The notes beneath the pieces are model-generated. The model was not told the origin of the DNA. It was given only the letters and a program-made list of their open reading frames with translations, and ran no database searches. A DNA stretch of 64,000 bases from Saprospiraceae bacterium (GTDB taxonomy: Bacteria; Bacteroidota; Bacteroidia; Chitinophagales; Saprospiraceae): NCBI GenBank assembly GCA_016716335.1, contig JADJWN010000002.1, positions 387,794 through 451,793 of the forward strand, in the 5' to 3' direction. Of the stretch, positions 10,612 through 20,386 are shown piece after piece. A program made the translations under genes and the position numbers. Position 1 is the stretch's first letter. Each line of letters begins with the position of its first letter.

Positions 10612-12081
10612 ATGAGAACATTAAATAAATTTTTTACCATACTCTTTGCCATTTTTCTGGTGAGTTCATGCAATGAGGATCTGTTGGAAACAGTACCTGT
10701 TACGAGTTTTTCGGATCTCACTGTTTTCGACAATCTGGACAGAGTTGAACAACAGGTAAATGGATTATATGCCACAGTTGGAAATGGAAACTTTTTGGGT
10801 GGAAGATATTTTGTATATCATGACATCAGAGCCAATAATTTCCTGAATGAGACAGCCAATAACGTCACCGGTTTTTCTGTTTGGAATCATACGGTTCAGC
10901 CATCCAATCAGAATGATGTGACTAATCTCTGGAATACTGCTTATCTCGCTATCAACAGAATCAATGTATTCCTTGCGGGTTTGGATGCCAATACTGCTAA
11001 ACTTACGGCTGCAGGTGCCACAGAAGCTCAATTGAATGCTTACAGAGGAGAAGCGAGATTCTTAAGAGGATTGGCATATTACAGCCTGGCACAACTTTAT
11101 GCTTTCCCATTCAATGACGGAAATGGCTCTAAGTTGGGACTTCCTCTACAGCTTACTGCTAATGTGGCCGCCGGCAATAATGATCTTCCCAGATCCACTA
11201 CCGGAGAAGTATATGCCCAGATTCTGCAGGATCTGAATTTTGCTGAGACCAGTCTTCCAGCCAGTAGAGCTAGTGCAGCGTTAAATTCAACTAGAGCGGT
11301 AAGAAGCACAGCCATAGCATTGAAAACCAGAGTTTATCAATCGATGGGAAGATATGCAGATGTAATCACAGAGGCTAATAAAATTGTATCAACCAATGCC
11401 CCATTTACCAATCCATCAGGTGTGGCGCACACACTTTCACCCAGTGTCGAGGATGTGTTCAAAACTCCTTACACTCATGTAGAAAGAATATTTAGCATTC
11501 CTTTTACTGAATTAAACCTTCCAGGTACACAGAATGGATTAGGATCTTATTATAATCCTGGTCCCAGAGGTATCGGAGATTATTCTTTGAATCCTGCCGG
11601 TATCATAGCGGATTCAGTAAACTGGGAACCCGGAGATGACAGGAGAAAGTTTATTTTCCTGAATTCAACCAACAATAAGAGATACTGGAATAAATTCCCT
11701 ACCGGCCCTCAGCACTTGGACTATGTTCCGGTTTTAAGGTATTCTGAAGTTTTACTTAATCTTGCAGAAGCGAGAGCCAGAGTCAATGGTGTGGATGCAC
11801 AGGCTATTGCTCTGTTGAATGCAGTAAGGACTCGTTCCAAAGGTACAGCATACACAACCTTCAATAGTGCTGCTGAACTGATTGAGGCAATTATTAAAGA
11901 AAGGGAAATAGAATTCCTTGGAGAGGGACATTTGGGAGTTGATCTGCAAAGACTGCAGAGACCGTTGCCCGGAAAAGTTAATGTATCTGCCATAGCTCCA
12001 AATTCACCTGCTTATCTGTGGCCTATTCCTGCAGGGGAGCTCATCGTAAATAAGGCAATTGTACAGAATCCGGGCTATTGA
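10612..12081 (+). CDS. SusD/RagB-family nutrient-binding lipoprotein
   Basis: 489 residues, lipoprotein signal with LVSSC and acylated Cys20. Typical SusD sequence: N-terminal DLLETVPVTSFSDLTVF, TPR-like helices including YRGEARFLRGLAYYSLAQLY, and the C-terminal RYSEVLLNLAEARARVNG plus EREIEFLGEGHLGVDLQR. It sits on the cell surface as the hinged lid over the SusC pore encoded immediately upstream. A strong terminator at 12145-12177 ends this two-gene transcript. Confidence 0.95.
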   Translation: MRTLNKFFTILFAIFLVSSCNEDLLETVPVTSFSDLTVFDNLDRVEQQVNGLYATVGNGNFLGGRYFVYHDIRANNFLNETANNVTGFSVWNHTVQPSNQNDVTNLWNTAYLAINRINVFLAGLDANTAKLTAAGATEAQLNAYRGEARFLRGLAYYSLAQLYAFPFNDGNGSKLGLPLQLTANVAAGNNDLPRSTTGEVYAQILQDLNFAETSLPASRASAALNSTRAVRSTAIALKTRVYQSMGRYADVITEANKIVSTNAPFTNPSGVAHTLSPSVEDVFKTPYTHVERIFSIPFTELNLPGTQNGLGSYYNPGPRGIGDYSLNPAGIIADSVNWEPGDDRRKFIFLNSTNNKRYWNKFPTGPQHLDYVPVLRYSEVLLNLAEARARVNGVDAQAIALLNAVRTRSKGTAYTTFNSAAELIEAIIKEREIEFLGEGHLGVDLQRLQRPLPGKVNVSAIAPNSPAYLWPIPAGELIVNKAIVQNPGY

Positions 12082-12144
12082 TTTTTGAGCCATTGACATA
12101 ATTGAAGAGAAGCATTTCGGCTTTGATTCATATATTTTAAAAAG

Positions 12145-12177
12145 CGGTCGGTAACAAGCGTTACCGGCCGTTTTTTA
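12145..12177 (+). terminator. Rho-independent terminator after the first SusCD pair
   Basis: Eleven-base-pair stem CGGTCGGTAAC / GTTACCGGCCG with loop AAGC and a run of six T. It splits the two SusCD loci into separate transcripts. Confidence 0.9.
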
Positions 12178-12250
12178 TTTTAATCCAATTTTTTACATAT
12201 CATTTATTAACATATTATTAAAAAAAATATATCAAATAGATTTGTCCGCA

Positions 12251-12290
12251 AGGCAGCATTCGGGGTTAATAAAAAGTTAAATAAATGTTA
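12251..12290 (+). promoter_or_regulatory. Phased GTTAA element upstream of the second SusC gene
   Basis: AGGCAGC at 12251-12257, GTTAA at 12265 and 12276, GTTA at 12287: the same order and spacing (11-bp period) as the element at 7302-7341. It lies 71 bases before the -7 box, against 62 at the first locus. Confidence 0.5.
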
Positions 12291-12308
12291 CGAATATTTT
12301 TATATTCG
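12291..12308. promoter_or_regulatory. Inverted repeat in the second SusC promoter
   Basis: Perfect 7-base inverted repeat CGAATAT / ATATTCG with a four-T spacer, placed between the phased GTTAA element and the -7 box, where a -33 contact would be. A dimeric regulator site is possible; the first SusC promoter has no copy. Confidence 0.35.
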
Positions 12309-12321
12309 GAATCGAACACAT

Positions 12322-12329
12322 TATATTTG
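12322..12329 (+). promoter_or_regulatory. -7 box of the second SusC promoter
   Basis: TATATTTG, an exact fit to TAnnTTTG, 65 bases before the ATG at 12394. No convincing -33 TTG is at the usual distance. Confidence 0.55.
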
Positions 12330-12393
12330 TCTGTTCATTTTTTGTTCTGACTATTATTTTGTATCATTTATTTACTAACAAAACAATTTTAGT

Positions 12394-15300
12394 ATGAAAC
12401 AACTCTTACTTTCCGTGCTTATGCTCTTCTGCGGTGTAAGCATGACTTTTGCGCAGAGGACTGTTTCCGGTAAGGTGACGGATTCGGCCGGCGAGCCTGT
12501 AATCGGTGCCAACGTGACAGTCAAAGAGGCACCGGGTGTAGGTACCATTACCGATATAGACGGTATGTATCAGCTCAATGTGCCGGCCAATGGAGCCACT
12601 CTCGTATTCAGTTACACAGGTTATGAAACCAAGGAAATGTCCATTGGTGGTGCATCCACAATCAATGTGACCATGTCTGAAGGTAAACTGCTTGAAGAAG
12701 TGGTTGTAACCAGTCTGGCTATCAAAAAGGAAAAGAGAGCGCTGGGTTACGCAGTATCCACCATCAACAAGGAGTTGATAGTAAACCGACCCGAAGGAGA
12801 CATCAGCCGTATCCTGCAAGGTAAAGTACCCGGGGTGAACATCACCTCTACAGGTGGAGTGTCCGGTACAGGTACCAACATCATCATCCGGGGTTACTCC
12901 TCAGTTACAGGTAGTAATCAGCCATTATTTGTAGTGGATGGGGTGCCTTTCAATTCCGGCACCAACCAGCAAAACAGTTTTGCTCTAGGTGGTGTGACCA
13001 CTCCTTCCCGTATGCTGGACCTCGATCCTAATAATATTGAGTCTGTTTCAGTTTTGAAAGGTCTTTCTGCGACAGTTCTGTATGGTGATCATGGTAGAAA
13101 CGGGGTGATTCTGATTACTACCAAATCAGGTGCGACCAGTCAGAAAAATGCAGAAATAAATTTCTCACAGTCTTATTTCCAAAACAATATTGCATCTCTA
13201 CCGGTATATCAGAATAACTACGGGGGAGGATTCCAGCAGCTTACACCGCCTTCATGGTTTTTTAGTACCTGGGGTGCCAATTTTAAGGATCTCCCCAAGG
13301 TGCCTCATCCGATTGGAGTTTCTTCAGTACCTGCTATCAGAAATGCATTCCCTCAGTTTGCCATTGATCCTACCAAACCCTGGGGTCCTTCACCGCAGGC
13401 GGCATTGGATAATGTGGTACTTATAGACAATAAGGCATATCCAAATATTGGAGAATCTTTTTTCAGAACAGGTAATGTATATACTACCTCATTACAGATA
13501 GGGGGATCTACTGACAGATCTGCTTACAGTGCATCCTTCGGATATATGGACGAAGAAGGGTTTACTCCCGGCAATACACTTAAAAAGATCAATCTAGGTT
13601 TAGGTTATTCAGCTTCTATCACTTCCAAACTTGCTTTGAGATCTGCACTTAACTTTGCCAACACAGATATGGTAACTCCGCCTTTGAATGCAGGTTTTGG
13701 TAGTAACTCCAATGCTGGAGTTCCATCAATTTTTGCCAACGTACTCTACACGCCCAGAAATGTGGATTTGGGAGGATTGCCATTTGAAAACCCTGTGGAC
13801 AGAAGTTCTGTGTATTACAGAGGAGGTAATGATATTGTTAACCCAAGATGGATGGCAAAATATATGTCCAATACCAGTAAGGTGGACAGATTCTTTACTT
13901 CAAACACGTTGACCTACACAATCAATGATAACTTCAGTGTATTGTACAGAGTTGGATTGGATACCTACACCGAAGAGCAGGAAGTAAAATTGAACAAAGG
14001 GGCAGGTGCAGGTACCAGCCAGGTGACACAGAGTGGTGTGTACAGAAGTACCTCCATCCAGAACACTATATGGAACCATGATGTGAACATAAACTATCGT
14101 AAAGACCTTGCTGAAAAATTAATCTTCAGTGCAGTGGTAGGAGGTAACTACCGTAAGGATAATTACAAACAGTTTGGATTGGCAAGTACTGAGCAGTTGG
14201 CTTTCGGATTGTTTAATCATGCCAACTTCGTATCTACTTCAGCAAGAGATCCTTTCAGTAACAGCAGGATCAACTTTATCACTGAAGAAGCCAGGGCCGG
14301 ATTGTACGGTAGTTTCACTTTTGATTACGCAGACTATTTGTTTGTCAACCTTCTGGCAAGAAATGACTGGACATCTACGGTTGAAAAAGATAATGCAAGA
14401 ATATTGTATCCCGGCGCCAGTGTGTCATTTATTCCCACTACTGCATTCGGTATAGATTCCAAGACACTGAACTATCTGAAAGTAAGATTCGGATATGGTA
14501 CATCAGCGGGATTCCCTTCTCCTTACAACACAAGAAATATTCTATCTCAAAACTCCAGAGAATGGATATCCGGGACTACCACTTCCGCTTCACAGACGAT
14601 TGCTGACAGATTAGGTAATCCCAACCTGAAGCCTGAATTACAGAAAGAACTTGAATTGGGACTTGAAGGTAATATGTTCAGTAATAAATTTAAGTTTGAT
14701 TTGTCCTTATATCAGAGAACGACAAGCGACCTAATCACCAATGCTCCACTTGATCCATCTACAGGATATACCATTACAGCCATCAATCTTGGAGGTATGC
14801 GTACGAGAGGTATTGATTTGAATATGACCGTTACTCCTGTTGCTACAAGATCCGGATTCCAGTGGGATGCTACGGTAAACTTTGGATTGTACAGATCTAT
14901 CATTACAGAACTGGCAGCAGGTCTGGATAATGTATTGATAGGTGGATTTACAGATTTGGGTAATTATGCCATCGTGGACAAACCTTATGGTATCATCAGA
15001 GGTATCGGTATTGAGAAAGATGATAAAGGAAATAAAATTGTACAATCCACCGGTAGATATCTGCCTACTGCCGGTAATGTTGATCTGGGTGACCCCAACC
15101 CTGCATTTACTTCCTCACTCTTAAATGTGATCAGTTACAAAGGTGTAAGTCTTGGTGCGATGATCGAGTACAGACACAAAGGAGTAATTGTTAGTAATAC
15201 AGTAAAAGGGGTTTTGGCAAGAGGCTTGTCAAGGGATACAGATCAGTTGGACAGAGAATTGTCTTTGATCCTCCCGGGAGTAAAGCAGGATGGTACGCCT

Positions 15301-15629
15301 AATGACATTCAGGTTACTGCTGCCAACTATTTCTTTGACAATTACTTCTTTACAGATGAGGCAATTACTTTTGATGGAAGTACCCTCAGATTAAGGAGAT
15401 CAACCTGTCATACACACTTCCGGCATCATTGATAAGCAAGTCACCATTCAAGCGTGCCTCACTTACTCTTACAGGGTCAAATCTGTGGTTCAGGGCTTTA
15501 AATTTCCCCAAATTTGTTAACTTCGACACCGATGTGTTGAGTACAGGTGTTGGTAATACCTTAGGATTTGATTATCTGACAGGGCCAAGTGCAAGAAGAT
15601 TTGGTGGTACTTTGAATCTCACCTTTTAA
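12394..15629 (+). CDS. SusC/RagA-family TonB-linked receptor, second copy (frameshifted near the C-terminus)
   Basis: About 1078 residues after repair. Signal peptide (MTFAQ), carboxypeptidase-like domain (VSGKVTDSAGEPVIGANV), plug (IIIRGYSSVTGSNQPLFVVD) and barrel. Near 15393 the frame breaks: LRLRRST replaces the expected LRLKEINLSYTLP; one missing A in TTAAGG restores it. The final strands (NLWFRALN, ARRFGGTLNLTF) are read in the new frame up to 15629. As in the first locus the SusD partner follows, here after 21 bases. The N-terminal domain shares most residues with the first SusC, whereas plug and barrel are much less alike, so the two probably bind different substrates. The break is more likely a sequence error than a real mutation. 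Confidence 0.93.
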
Positions 15630-15650
15630 TTAACCTTCAAACTTTTAGAA

Positions 15651-17282
15651 ATGAAGCAGATATTATATAAATTTTTAATAGTGTTGGGTGTATTCACTAT
15701 CAGTTCCTGTGAATTTGATTTGTTGGACAGCCCCAATGATGTAACGTTGGCTAGCACTGATGTCAACTTACTGCTCAATAGAATTCAGGTAACTTTTGCG
15801 GATTTCTTCAATGGAATTTCTGACAGAGGATGCAGAGTTACACGAATTTATCATCAAAGTGGAGACACCTATCAGGTAGCTTATCCTGCCATTGGTCTGA
15901 ACGGATCATGGAGCGTGTATTCAGGTACTTTGAGAGATATTCAGGCTGTAAAGCAGGCAGCTCCTGCCAATTTCAAAAGACACCTGGGTATTGTTAAAGT
16001 ACTGGAAGCCTATATACTGATGGCCTTGGTGGACAATTTTGGTGATATACCATACTCTCAGGCCTTTGATCCCAATGAATTCAATCCTGGAAGAGACAAA
16101 GACTCTGATGTTTACAAAGCAGCATTTGATTTGTTGGAATCAGCTAAGGCAGACCTCACAGATGCCAACTTTTTAGGTACACCACCTGACTTTTTCTACA
16201 ACAGAGATTATAACAAGTGGGTAAGACTTGCCAATACTCTGCAATTGAAGTATCACCTCAACAGAAGATTGATAGACAAAGCAGGTAGTACTGCAGCTAT
16301 CAACGCACTTATAGCAGGTAACACGCTGCTCCGTGCAGGTGATGATTTTATTTTCAGATATGGTAAAAATGTAGTCGATCCGGCTACCAGACATCCGAGA
16401 TATGTAGCTCAGCACCCCAATGGCGGTGGTGATTATCAGTCCAATTATTTCATGTGGCACCTTACAGATGCTAAGGGTTTCGAAGATGTAAGAAGACACT
16501 TCTACTTCTTCAGACAGGCGTCTGCACCCGGTAATCAGGCGCAAATGAGATGTGTGGATGAGTTTCCTCCACAGCATTATCCTGTTGGAATGGTTTTCTG
16601 TTATCCAAATACGAGAGGATTCTGGGGTAGAGATCACTTAGACCCTCAAGGAATCCCACCTGACAACCTGTTGAGAACACTGTATGGAGTTTACCCTGCA
16701 GGTGGTACATTCGATGATAACACCCCAAGAGGTACCTCTGCGACCAATCTCGGAGCCGGAGGTGCCGGTATAGAGCCCATCATGCTTGCAGCCTTTGTGG
16801 ACTTTATGCTTGCGGAAGCAGCTTTAACATTAGGTACTACGGGTAATCCCAAGGATTATCTAAATTCAGCTATTACCAAACACATGAATTTTGTGCGATC
16901 CTGGTCTGTTACTACCGATGAGGCAAACAGAATCAATGCGTTCATGGATATGGCAGCATTTAATACCAGAAGAGATGCATACCTTGCTTATGTGGCATCT
17001 CAGTATGATGCTGCTGCCAATGATGCTGCCAAAATGCGTATTATTGCACTGGAATACTGGATTGCATGTTATGGATCAGGATTGGAGGCTTACAATCTGT
17101 ACAGACGTACTGGTCAGCCAAACGGTATGCAACCCGGATTGGATCCTAACTTCGGTAAGTTCCCACGTACATTCCTTTATCCTTCAAATCACGTGGAGAG
17201 AAATAACAGAGCTCCTCAGAAAGGATTAAACGAAGTAGTAAAAGTGTTTTGGGATAATAATCCTGATAACTTTATTTTCTAA
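15651..17282 (+). CDS. SusD-like lipoprotein, second locus
   Basis: 543 residues, lipoprotein signal with TISSC and acylated Cys20. It resembles the second SusD subgroup (SusD/RagB homologues with an N-terminal EFDLLDSPNDVT): KRHLGIVKVLEAYILMALVD and NFGDIPYSQAF are the conserved TPR-like region, and DFMLAEAALTLG plus LEYWIACYGSGLEAYN replace the usual C-terminal SusD signatures. Surface-exposed substrate binder for the SusC upstream. It differs clearly from the first SusD, supporting different ligands for the two loci. Confidence 0.9.
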   Translation: MKQILYKFLIVLGVFTISSCEFDLLDSPNDVTLASTDVNLLLNRIQVTFADFFNGISDRGCRVTRIYHQSGDTYQVAYPAIGLNGSWSVYSGTLRDIQAVKQAAPANFKRHLGIVKVLEAYILMALVDNFGDIPYSQAFDPNEFNPGRDKDSDVYKAAFDLLESAKADLTDANFLGTPPDFFYNRDYNKWVRLANTLQLKYHLNRRLIDKAGSTAAINALIAGNTLLRAGDDFIFRYGKNVVDPATRHPRYVAQHPNGGGDYQSNYFMWHLTDAKGFEDVRRHFYFFRQASAPGNQAQMRCVDEFPPQHYPVGMVFCYPNTRGFWGRDHLDPQGIPPDNLLRTLYGVYPAGGTFDDNTPRGTSATNLGAGGAGIEPIMLAAFVDFMLAEAALTLGTTGNPKDYLNSAITKHMNFVRSWSVTTDEANRINAFMDMAAFNTRRDAYLAYVASQYDAAANDAAKMRIIALEYWIACYGSGLEAYNLYRRTGQPNGMQPGLDPNFGKFPRTFLYPSNHVERNNRAPQKGLNEVVKVFWDNNPDNFIF

Positions 17283-17305
17283 TTCAAACGATAAAAAGAT
17301 AAAAT

Positions 17306-18289
17306 ATGAATAAGTTAAAGTTAATTTTAGGAACATTCATAATGCTGTGGATGGCTGCCTGTACAGACTTCGTGGAGCCTGCCATACCTTACAGCAATTT
17401 TGATACCGGAGTTTACCTCCGTACTATTGCCAACAAGGCTGCCAATGTCAATTTCTTTAATATGGATAATGCCAAGTTTCACGTAGTAGTTGAGGTGGTA
17501 GGTGAAAATGACGGTAAAGGTCTGGCCAAGGAAGTGGATGTATTGGTAAAAAGAAGGAGAGGACAATCCACCACCAATGAAGTAAAAGTCAGAACTATCC
17601 CCGGTAGTGAATTTGGTCCATATCCTGAAAGAAATTTCCCTAATGCTCCAAACAGAAATTTTCCTGCAAAGGAAATTATCGTTACTATCCCGGAAGCACT
17701 TGCAGCTATGGGTATGACAAAGGCTGACATCACAGGTGGTGACTTCTTTGAATTCAGATTGGTACTATACACTAATGATGGCAGAAGATTCAGTAATGAC
17801 AACTCTTCTTCCGATATTCTTTCCGGAGCATTCTACAATTCACCATTCTTCTACAGATTGCCGGTGGTATGTCCATCAGAACTTGCAGGTGAATATAATT
17901 TAAGCACCACCGGATGGTGTGCAGAAAAATTTGAAGGAAAAGTCAAGTTTATAGCTGGCGCCACAACGGGTACTTATATCATCCAGACGACTGTTGGTGA
18001 AGGTGGTGCTTTTGTGGATGATTATTCCTTCGGTTTTTATCGTGCTTGTTATGGCCCTACAACTGCTCCACCGGGTGGTGCTAACGGGCTCAGATTAGTT
18101 GAAGCCTGCGGCAAAACATCATTCAATTCTTCTACAAGTTCACCATGGGGAGATAACTTCTTCATTCGTGATGTGAGAGTAAATGGTGCGGTTCTTGAAT
18201 TGGATATTGAATCCTCTTATCCACCTGAAGCAGGAAAAGCTGTCATCACACGAACAGATGGCAAAAATTGGCCGCCGCTCACCAAGTAA
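17306..18289 (+). CDS. Lipoprotein of the second SusCD operon, unknown
   Basis: 327 residues with lipobox MAAC (Cys19). Begins 23 bases after the SusD-like gene, so it belongs to the same transcript, which ends at the terminator 18338-18371. The N-terminal half looks like one or two beta-sandwich modules; the C-terminal half has four Cys residues (CPSEL, GWCAEK, RACYGP, EACGK) that could form disulfides. The place corresponds to that of SusE/SusF-like accessory surface proteins in other loci, but no such family is recognised by sequence. A surface-exposed accessory binding protein is the best guess. Confidence 0.75.
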   Translation: MNKLKLILGTFIMLWMAACTDFVEPAIPYSNFDTGVYLRTIANKAANVNFFNMDNAKFHVVVEVVGENDGKGLAKEVDVLVKRRRGQSTTNEVKVRTIPGSEFGPYPERNFPNAPNRNFPAKEIIVTIPEALAAMGMTKADITGGDFFEFRLVLYTNDGRRFSNDNSSSDILSGAFYNSPFFYRLPVVCPSELAGEYNLSTTGWCAEKFEGKVKFIAGATTGTYIIQTTVGEGGAFVDDYSFGFYRACYGPTTAPPGGANGLRLVEACGKTSFNSSTSSPWGDNFFIRDVRVNGAVLELDIESSYPPEAGKAVITRTDGKNWPPLTK

Positions 18290-18337
18290 ATTTTGATTGT
18301 CTCTTTATTTCTGATAATTATTATTTATCTAAAAAAA

Positions 18338-18371
18338 GGGAGGTTTCTTCTATGAAACCTCCCTTTTTTTT
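18338..18371 (+). terminator. Rho-independent terminator after the second SusCD operon
   Basis: Perfect ten-base-pair stem GGGAGGTTTC / GAAACCTCCC, six-base loop, then eight T; preceded by seven A, so it may also work for the minus-strand gene arriving from the right. Confidence 0.92.
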
Positions 18372-18751
18372 GTGAGATAATCTGTAATTTTAAAAATATT
18401 CTTTCAAATGTAAATAACGTTATCAATACATCAGAATTTCATGTAGTGGGTTAGCAACGGCAATAAAATTAGTACATTAAGGAATGAGTCCTATGTAAGT
18501 AATAAAGTCAAATGAGTGACCGTGAGTATTGCGACCTGATTTGCATTTATTTTAATCTCTGATGGATTAACAAATAAAATTGATAAAATACTAGGATAGG
18601 AATGTATCAATCAAATTGGGGGCAAACTTGCAACCCAAGTCAAATAACTACAGATAATGTCAAATCAAACAATACAATTGCGCTATTCACGATTGATTTT
18701 ATTTACCAGAGATTTATTTGCGTATTATTCAGCGGGTTGATTTCAGTTTGA
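18372..18751. other. Intergenic stretch without recognised features
   Basis: 380 AT-rich bases between two convergent transcripts. No ORF with plausible coding character, no RNA gene, and no repeat was seen. Confidence 0.5.
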
Positions 18752-20374
18752 TTATAATTGTGAAGATATCAAATGAGTCTTGTTGCCTTGATTAAAGAAT
18801 ACAATCATATTTTTATTTTTTAATGCACCTGCTTTTTCAAGCAATTTTGCTGCTCCTGAAAGAGCATTTTCGTCCGTAGTCCACAACAAGGTTGGCATAA
18901 CAAGGGGTTTATTGTTTTCATTAAAATCCTTTAATAAAACATCAGTCTTGGTTCTTTCAGGTAAAAAACCATGAAGATTTACCGGGAAAGTGGTTTTATC
19001 CCTGTTTTGGTTGTGATTTTCACTACCCCTTGCCTTCCAAATATATTCAGCCATTTTCGGATTTTCTGTAAGGTCGAAATATATGTCAAACTGCACCAAA
19101 TCATCAATTTTCATTGCTGCTAACTTCTGATAGTCTGCTTCAAAAGTCCCATCAACGATGAATAGTGGATTGGGCCATTCCGCATCAAATTTTTTGCCAT
19201 ACCTGGGTGGTGGAGTCAGAATGGCTTCCATTGTACCCGCGTAAGTATTGAATTTCAGAGGAATGGAATTTTCCTTGCAAAAACTAGCTAAATTTGGGAA
19301 TTTTTTGTAATTACTTATTTTATAGCTGTGCTGAGGCTTTATTCCCTCATATTTAGCCATTAATGCAGGATTAATCAGTGAAAAATATGAAACATTAAAA
19401 TATCTGTTAATCAGATTTCTTTTTTTAAAGTCAGATAACTCAGACTGTAAGATTGTGCTATTGCTAAATGGACAAATTTTGAAATCCTTTATATCTTCTG
19501 AGCTTAATGTGATTGGAGCTAGTTCCACTTTTTGTTCAGGATGACCTATCAAATCAAAACCGTGTGAAGATTGAAAATCATCAATTAAAAAAATTGCTTT
19601 ACCCGAAATATCTGTCATGGCAATGAACATTTTTTCAGCCATCGCCGAATATAAACCAACAAAGTTTATTTGATTGGATTGGTTTTTCCTGTTAAGTTTT
19701 ACCTCATAGAATATCTGCTCTGACCATTTGTTTACTTCAGTTTCGTTTGTAGTTATTGGTGTAGAATTCGTATTCAGGTCTTTAGGTGCACTTTCGCCTA
19801 TGTAAACAAATTTTATTTTATCATATTCTACACCTTTCAAAGTAAATTCGCCTTTACTATCTTTTGTCAAAGCGTTCTTGAAATTGTTTTTGTCAAAGTT
19901 ATTGACAAGATTTAAGTGAGTATTACTTTCGACACATTTTTTATAATATGCCGTATTATCCAGATCCGGTTTTTCTGAATTTATGATATTCAGGACCGCA
20001 TGTGCCAAGTGGTAAATCCTCCTTTCATTATTAAGTACTGCGCAAATACTAAATTGCAGTACGTATGAACCTGATTTTAAATCAGCGGTAATTGGGATAT
20101 AAAAATCTGCGGCATTATTTTGAGCTTTTACAAAAAATTCAAAAACCTGTTTTCCACCGGGATAATCATACATGGATACTCTGATGACCTTGTTTGTGAC
20201 GTTTAATCCTTCAAATAACAGATAGCCATTGACAATTTCTCCGGTACAACCGATATTCCTGTCAAGTAATACATGGATATATTTACCGGATTCTTGAGCA
20301 TGCAGTACTTTAAAGCCAGATGCTGAAAGCATGAAATTCAGCATTGCGGTTATGGTAATTAGCAATCTTGACAT
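18752..20374 (-). CDS. Exported MG2-like protein of the TonB/DUF4249 unit, unknown
   Basis: 540 residues with a signal peptide (hydrophobic 4-22, cut near VLHAQ). Residues about 28-130 resemble a macroglobulin MG2-like module: LLDRNIGCTGEIVNGYLLFE, then RVSMYDYPGG and LKSGSYVLQFS. The rest has no recognised domain; it contains a plug-like fragment near the C-terminus (PRYGKKFDAEWPNPLFIVDG) similar in layout to TonB receptor plugs without a barrel. It starts 12 bases after the DUF4249 lipoprotein gene, so it is the third gene of the receptor unit. Periplasmic or outer-membrane attached; no specific function can be given. Confidence 0.7.
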   Translation of the reverse strand: MSRLLITITAMLNFMLSASGFKVLHAQESGKYIHVLLDRNIGCTGEIVNGYLLFEGLNVTNKVIRVSMYDYPGGKQVFEFFVKAQNNAADFYIPITADLKSGSYVLQFSICAVLNNERRIYHLAHAVLNIINSEKPDLDNTAYYKKCVESNTHLNLVNNFDKNNFKNALTKDSKGEFTLKGVEYDKIKFVYIGESAPKDLNTNSTPITTNETEVNKWSEQIFYEVKLNRKNQSNQINFVGLYSAMAEKMFIAMTDISGKAIFLIDDFQSSHGFDLIGHPEQKVELAPITLSSEDIKDFKICPFSNSTILQSELSDFKKRNLINRYFNVSYFSLINPALMAKYEGIKPQHSYKISNYKKFPNLASFCKENSIPLKFNTYAGTMEAILTPPPRYGKKFDAEWPNPLFIVDGTFEADYQKLAAMKIDDLVQFDIYFDLTENPKMAEYIWKARGSENHNQNRDKTTFPVNLHGFLPERTKTDVLLKDFNENNKPLVMPTLLWTTDENALSGAAKLLEKAGALKNKNMIVFFNQGNKTHLISSQL

Positions 20375-20386
20375 GATTTGTTGAGT

